DNA from: Streptomyces sp. SID12501
GTDB taxonomy: Bacteria; Actinomycetota; Actinomycetes; Streptomycetales; Streptomycetaceae
Assembly: GCF_010550245.1 (NCBI RefSeq)
Contig: NZ_JAAGLU010000026.1
Span: 1-64,000, forward strand
Reading direction: 5' to 3'
Length of the DNA stretch: 64,000 nucleotides
Each line of letters begins with the position of its first letter. Position 1 is the stretch's first letter. Made by a program: the position numbers and the translations under genes. The notes beneath the pieces were generated by a model that was given only the letters and a program-made list of their open reading frames with translations, had not been told where the DNA came from and did no database searches. This document shows, in pieces, positions 60,882 through 64,000 of the stretch.

Positions 60882-63076
60882 GCCACGGGCCTCCTGTCGG
60901 CGCTGCCGCTCGTCCGGGCGGCCGGTACGGCGTCGGGCGCCGCCCCGACGACGCCGGTGCGCCGGAGTTTCTGCCAGCGCAGCCGGCCGCCGGTGAGCGC
61001 GGTGATCCAGGACTGGAGCAGGACCACGTACATGAGCTGGCGGTAGAGGATCTGCTGCAGCGGCAGCGAGATCAGGTGGGTCATCTTTTCGCGGTCGAGG
61101 CGGAACGCGTAGGCCGCGCAGATCAGTTGGATGGCGAGGACGCCCAGCCAGGCGAGGACGGTCTTCTCGGTCGGGCCGAACACCAGCCCGTAGAGCAGGA
61201 ACACGTCGATCAGGGGTGCGAGGAGTGGCGCCACCACCATGAACAGGGACACGAAGGGCAGGCCCACGCGGCCGAAGCGGCCCGACGGGCCCCGTTCGAC
61301 GACCGAGCGGCGGTGCTTCCAGATCGCCTGCATGGTGCCGTACGACCAGCGGTAGCGCTGGGACCACAGCTGCTGGACGGACTCCGGGGCCTCGGTCCAG
61401 GCGCGCGCGTTCTCCGCGTACACGACCCGCCAGCCGTCGCGGTGCAGAGCCATCGTGATGTCGGTGTCCTCGGCGAGCGTGTCGTCGCTCATCCCGCCGA
61501 CCCGCTTCAGGGCGCTGCGCCGGAACGCGCCTACCGCGCCGGGGATCGTCGGCATGCAGCCCAGGACGTCGTACATACGGCGGTCCAGGTTGAAGCCCAT
61601 CACGTACTCGATGTGCTGCCAGGCGCCGATCAGCGAGTCCTTGTTGCCGACCTTGGCGTTGCCGGCGACGGCGCCGACGCGCGGGTCGCCGAAGGGCTGG
61701 ACGAGTTCGCGGACGGTGCCGGGCTCGAACACCGTGTCGCCGTCCATCATCACGATCAGGTTGTAACGGGCGTTCGCCACACCCCTGTTGAGGGCGGCGG
61801 GCTTGCCCGCGTTGAGCTGGCGCACGACGCGTACGTTCGGCAGGCCCAGGTCCTCGACGATGCGCGCCGTGCCGTCGCTCGACCCGTCGTCGATGACGAT
61901 CACCTCGATGGGATGCTCGCTCCGCATCAGTGAACGCACGGTGGCCTCGATGCACTTGGCCTCGTTGTACGCCGGGACGAGCACCGACACCGGTTCGGTG
62001 ATCGGCGGGCCCCAGCTGAAGTCGGCGCGGCGGGTGCGGCGGGCGTGGAGGACGGAGAGCAGCAGCATCAGGCCGAACCGGGTGAACACCAGGACGCCGA
62101 TGATCGCGAGAGCGACGACCAGAGCGTCGGTGATGTTGTCGGAGGCCTGGACCAGGAACGTCCACGCCTTGCCCTTCGCCAGTTCGACGCCGGCGACCGG
62201 TGTGTGCGCGCTGGGCGCGTCGAGGGCCTCGGTGAGGTTCCGGAACGCGTACCCCCGCTTCTTCATGTCGGGCAGGAAGCGGTCGAGGGCCTCGACGGTC
62301 TGGTGGCGGTCGCCGCCGGAGTCGTGCATGAGGACGATCGCGCCCTTGCCGCCCTTGGGGGTGGCCTCGCGGATGATCGCCTCGACGCCCGGCTTGCGCC
62401 AGTCCTCGCTGTCCGTGTTGTTGACGACGGTGATGTAGCCGCGCTTGCCGATGTACTCCGTGACCGGCCACGACTTGTCGTCCATGGCGTCGGCGAACGA
62501 GGAGTACGGCGGCCGGAACAGCGACGTACGGATGCCCGCCGCACCGGCGAGCGCCAGCTGGTTCTGGGACAGCTCCCAGTCGATCCGGGCCTTCGACTGG
62601 AAGGAGAGGTCGGGGTGGTTGAAGGTGTGCAGCCCCACCTCGTGGCCCTCGGCCACCATGCGTCGTACGAGTTCCGGGTAGCGCGAGGCATTGGTGCCGG
62701 TGACGAAGAAGACCGCGTGCGCGTGGTGCTTCTTGAGGACGTCGAGCACCTTGGGGGTCCACTTGGGGTCCGGGCCGTCGTCGAACGTGAGGACGAGCTG
62801 GTGGTCGGGCACGTTCAGGCTGGTGGTCCGGCCGCTTCTGGTGTCGATGACCGGGCCGCCGTCCAGGATCTTCTCCGGCACCCGGTCGGTGGAGGCCTCG
62901 GGCTGGATGCGGTGGTCGGCGAGGATTTCGCTGTGCACGTACCCCCGCAGCATCAGCATCGCCATCAGGGCGAGCAGGATGAGCGAGGGAAGCAGCAGGC
63001 GCATGGGCAGCCGTCGGCGCCGGGCGGCGCCCTCGGCGCCGTTGCGGGCGCCGTGGCGGCGGGTGCGGGATGCCAT
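60878..63076 (-). CDS. matB: Bifunctional polysaccharide deacetylase - glycosyltransferase (MatB-like)
   Basis: 732 residues. A membrane helix (~25-43) is followed by a CE4/NodB domain: TFDDGPD (97-103), HTFNHPDLS and RPPYSS. A second helix (~330-350) leads to a GT2 processive synthase: VIVIDDGSSDGTA, MMDGDT, EDTD and the QRYRW product-binding motif, with more helices after. This fusion resembles MatB of the mat locus, which makes a PNAG-like glycan that sticks hyphae together in liquid culture (recalled). Deacetylation outside and synthesis at the membrane would be coupled. Confidence 0.88.
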   Translation of the reverse strand: MASRTRRHGARNGAEGAARRRRLPMRLLLPSLILLALMAMLMLRGYVHSEILADHRIQPEASTDRVPEKILDGGPVIDTRSGRTTSLNVPDHQLVLTFDDGPDPKWTPKVLDVLKKHHAHAVFFVTGTNASRYPELVRRMVAEGHEVGLHTFNHPDLSFQSKARIDWELSQNQLALAGAAGIRTSLFRPPYSSFADAMDDKSWPVTEYIGKRGYITVVNNTDSEDWRKPGVEAIIREATPKGGKGAIVLMHDSGGDRHQTVEALDRFLPDMKKRGYAFRNLTEALDAPSAHTPVAGVELAKGKAWTFLVQASDNITDALVVALAIIGVLVFTRFGLMLLLSVLHARRTRRADFSWGPPITEPVSVLVPAYNEAKCIEATVRSLMRSEHPIEVIVIDDGSSDGTARIVEDLGLPNVRVVRQLNAGKPAALNRGVANARYNLIVMMDGDTVFEPGTVRELVQPFGDPRVGAVAGNAKVGNKDSLIGAWQHIEYVMGFNLDRRMYDVLGCMPTIPGAVGAFRRSALKRVGGMSDDTLAEDTDITMALHRDGWRVVYAENARAWTEAPESVQQLWSQRYRWSYGTMQAIWKHRRSVVERGPSGRFGRVGLPFVSLFMVVAPLLAPLIDVFLLYGLVFGPTEKTVLAWLGVLAIQLICAAYAFRLDREKMTHLISLPLQQILYRQLMYVVLLQSWITALTGGRLRWQKLRRTGVVGAAPDAVPAARTSGSADRRPVA

Positions 63077-63158
63077 CAGAGGTTGTTCTCCGGGGACGAG
63101 GAGATCAGAACAGGGTCGGCAGGGTCAGCGGATTCTCCGCCGGGCGGGCGAGCGGGTC

Positions 63159-63455
63159 GCCGGTGGCGTCGGGGCCACTCGGTCGGGCCGGGCTCTCGGC
63201 GATCGAGGTCGGGGTCGCTCGGACCTTCGACGACCGCGCCGGTGCCGCCGTGGGCGGCCGGGAAGCGGGCCGACCTGAGGCCGGCGCCGCGAGGTGACAT
63301 CGGGAACTCCTACGCCGTCGAGCCGGGCGGCACCGTCGAGGTGCCCGGGTCGCCGGTGGCGTCGGGGCCACTCGGCTCGACCGGGCTCTCGGCGATCGGG
63401 GTCGGGTCGCTCGGACCGCCCGCGACCGTGCCGGTGCCGCCGTCGGCGGCCGGGG
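63159..63455. repeat. Imperfect ~100-bp direct duplication
   Basis: 63159-63262 and 63350-63455 share the order GTCGCCGGTGGCGTCGGGGC, GGGCTCTCGGCGATCG, and GGTGCCGCCG, with small differences. The second copy encodes the C-terminus of the Ser/Pro-rich membrane protein; the first lies beyond its stop, so the gene end was duplicated. Confidence 0.75.
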
Positions 63456-64000
63456 AGGGCGACGGCGACGGGTCGGGCGAGGTAGCGACGCTCTCCGACG
63501 GGCTCGGTTCCGGCGTGCTGGACACCGGCACGGACGGCTCGGGGTCCGTGCCGGGTGTGGTGGTCCCCGGATCGGGCTTGCCGACGCTGGCCGAGGCCCT
63601 GGGCGCGAGGGACGGAGCCGCCTTCGTGGCACTGGGCGAGGCGCCCGGGGTGACGGCGGCGGTCCCCTGCGACGGAGTGACCCCCGCGCTCACCGACGTC
63701 CCCGGGGCCGGCGTGACCCCGGTCGAGTCCGACGGCTGCACCGACTCGGCGGGCAGCGGCGAGGTGTCGACCTTGCCCGCTGGCTGCTCGTCCTGCTGGC
63801 CCGGTACCGGCAGCCAGGGCGCGTCCGAGTTGCCGGAGAGAAGGGTGGCGACGATGACGACGGCGTACACCGCGCAGGAGATGCCGACGGCGATCCCGAT
63901 CCGGCGGTAACGGCGGCTGCGGCGGCCGGTCTCGTCGACGAAGACGGGGCCGTCACCGGCGCCGGCCTCCGAGCCCTCCGTGGCCTGCCGTACGAGGAGT
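63310..64000 (-). CDS. Membrane-anchored Ser/Pro/Thr-rich protein of the mat locus (start beyond right edge)
   Basis: The C-terminal ~229 residues are visible: a cytoplasmic part (VFVDETGRRSRRYRRIGIAV), one transmembrane helix (GISCAVYAVVIVATLLSG) and an extracytoplasmic tail very rich in Ser, Pro, Thr and Gly, ending PPGSTA. No catalytic domain is seen in this portion. It precedes the MatB-like gene on the same strand, the place of matA in S. coelicolor as I recall, but the visible sequence does not prove this. Confidence 0.65.
   Translation of the reverse strand, partial: LLVRQATEGSEAGAGDGPVFVDETGRRSRRYRRIGIAVGISCAVYAVVIVATLLSGNSDAPWLPVPGQQDEQPAGKVDTSPLPAESVQPSDSTGVTPAPGTSVSAGVTPSQGTAAVTPGASPSATKAAPSLAPRASASVGKPDPGTTTPGTDPEPSVPVSSTPEPSPSESVATSPDPSPSPSPAADGGTGTVAGGPSDPTPIAESPVEPSGPDATGDPGTSTVPPGSTA

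Overview
The window is high-GC chromosomal DNA of a Streptomyces-type actinomycete. It carries an SsgA-like sporulation protein, a SigU-type ECF sigma factor with a zinc-dependent anti-sigma factor, a mycelial-aggregation (mat) type glycan synthase locus, HelD/HelR-like and DEAD-type helicases, and GTG/TTG starts with four-base overlaps. From memory, the gene order (SsgG-like, FAD oxidase, TPR, HppD, AsnC ... MurA, HU, malic enzyme, HelR-like, RsuA/SigU, NnaR, NarK, MatB) follows the S. coelicolor SCO2924-SCO2963 segment. No search was run.

Layout: 0-16.5 kb is core: sporulation, tyrosine catabolism (hppD with a divergent AsnC regulator), transcription regulators, a secreted beta-propeller hydrolase, an S16-like protease, a DEAD-type helicase, a Doc-type toxin-antitoxin pair and an MFS exporter, ending at tRNA-Cys. 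From 16.6 to about 32.9 kb lies an accessory island. Its first part (17.2-22.0 kb) is a terpenoid cluster: class I terpene synthase, divergent polyprenyl diphosphate synthase, an intact P450 and a second P450 cut off in mid-gene. Its second part (22.0-32.4 kb) is a pile of nested mobile elements. A 6.5-kb Tn3-family transposon with matching inverted ends and a perfect 5-bp target duplication has split a Tn554-type accessory gene (DUF6262-like). It carries a resolvase, a res region, an amidase/TetR cargo pair, a relic of a second Tn3 transposase and its own transposase with two compensating frameshifts. Fragments of IS5-, IS1182- and Tn554-type elements surround it.

33-45 kb returns to core-like DNA: a VOC protein, an orphan SUKH-4 protein, a three-subunit molybdenum hydroxylase operon whose large subunit lacks the usual catalytic glutamate and whose Fe-S subunit has a very long acidic N-terminal extension, and a sugar ABC transporter operon ending in a GH20 hexosaminidase. 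45-64 kb holds MurA, HU, NAD-malic enzyme (with a strongly structured candidate RNA ahead of it), HelR-like, SigU/RsuA, NnaR and NarK (nitrate), and the mat-type surface polysaccharide operon running off the right edge.

Strongest leads: the terpenoid cluster with unusual metal-binding motifs; the structured RNA near 49.85-50.0 kb; the catalytic Glu-to-Ala change in the molybdenum hydroxylase; the 14-bp-phased TTGCAA operator near 6.24 kb; and the fully resolved Tn3 insertion.
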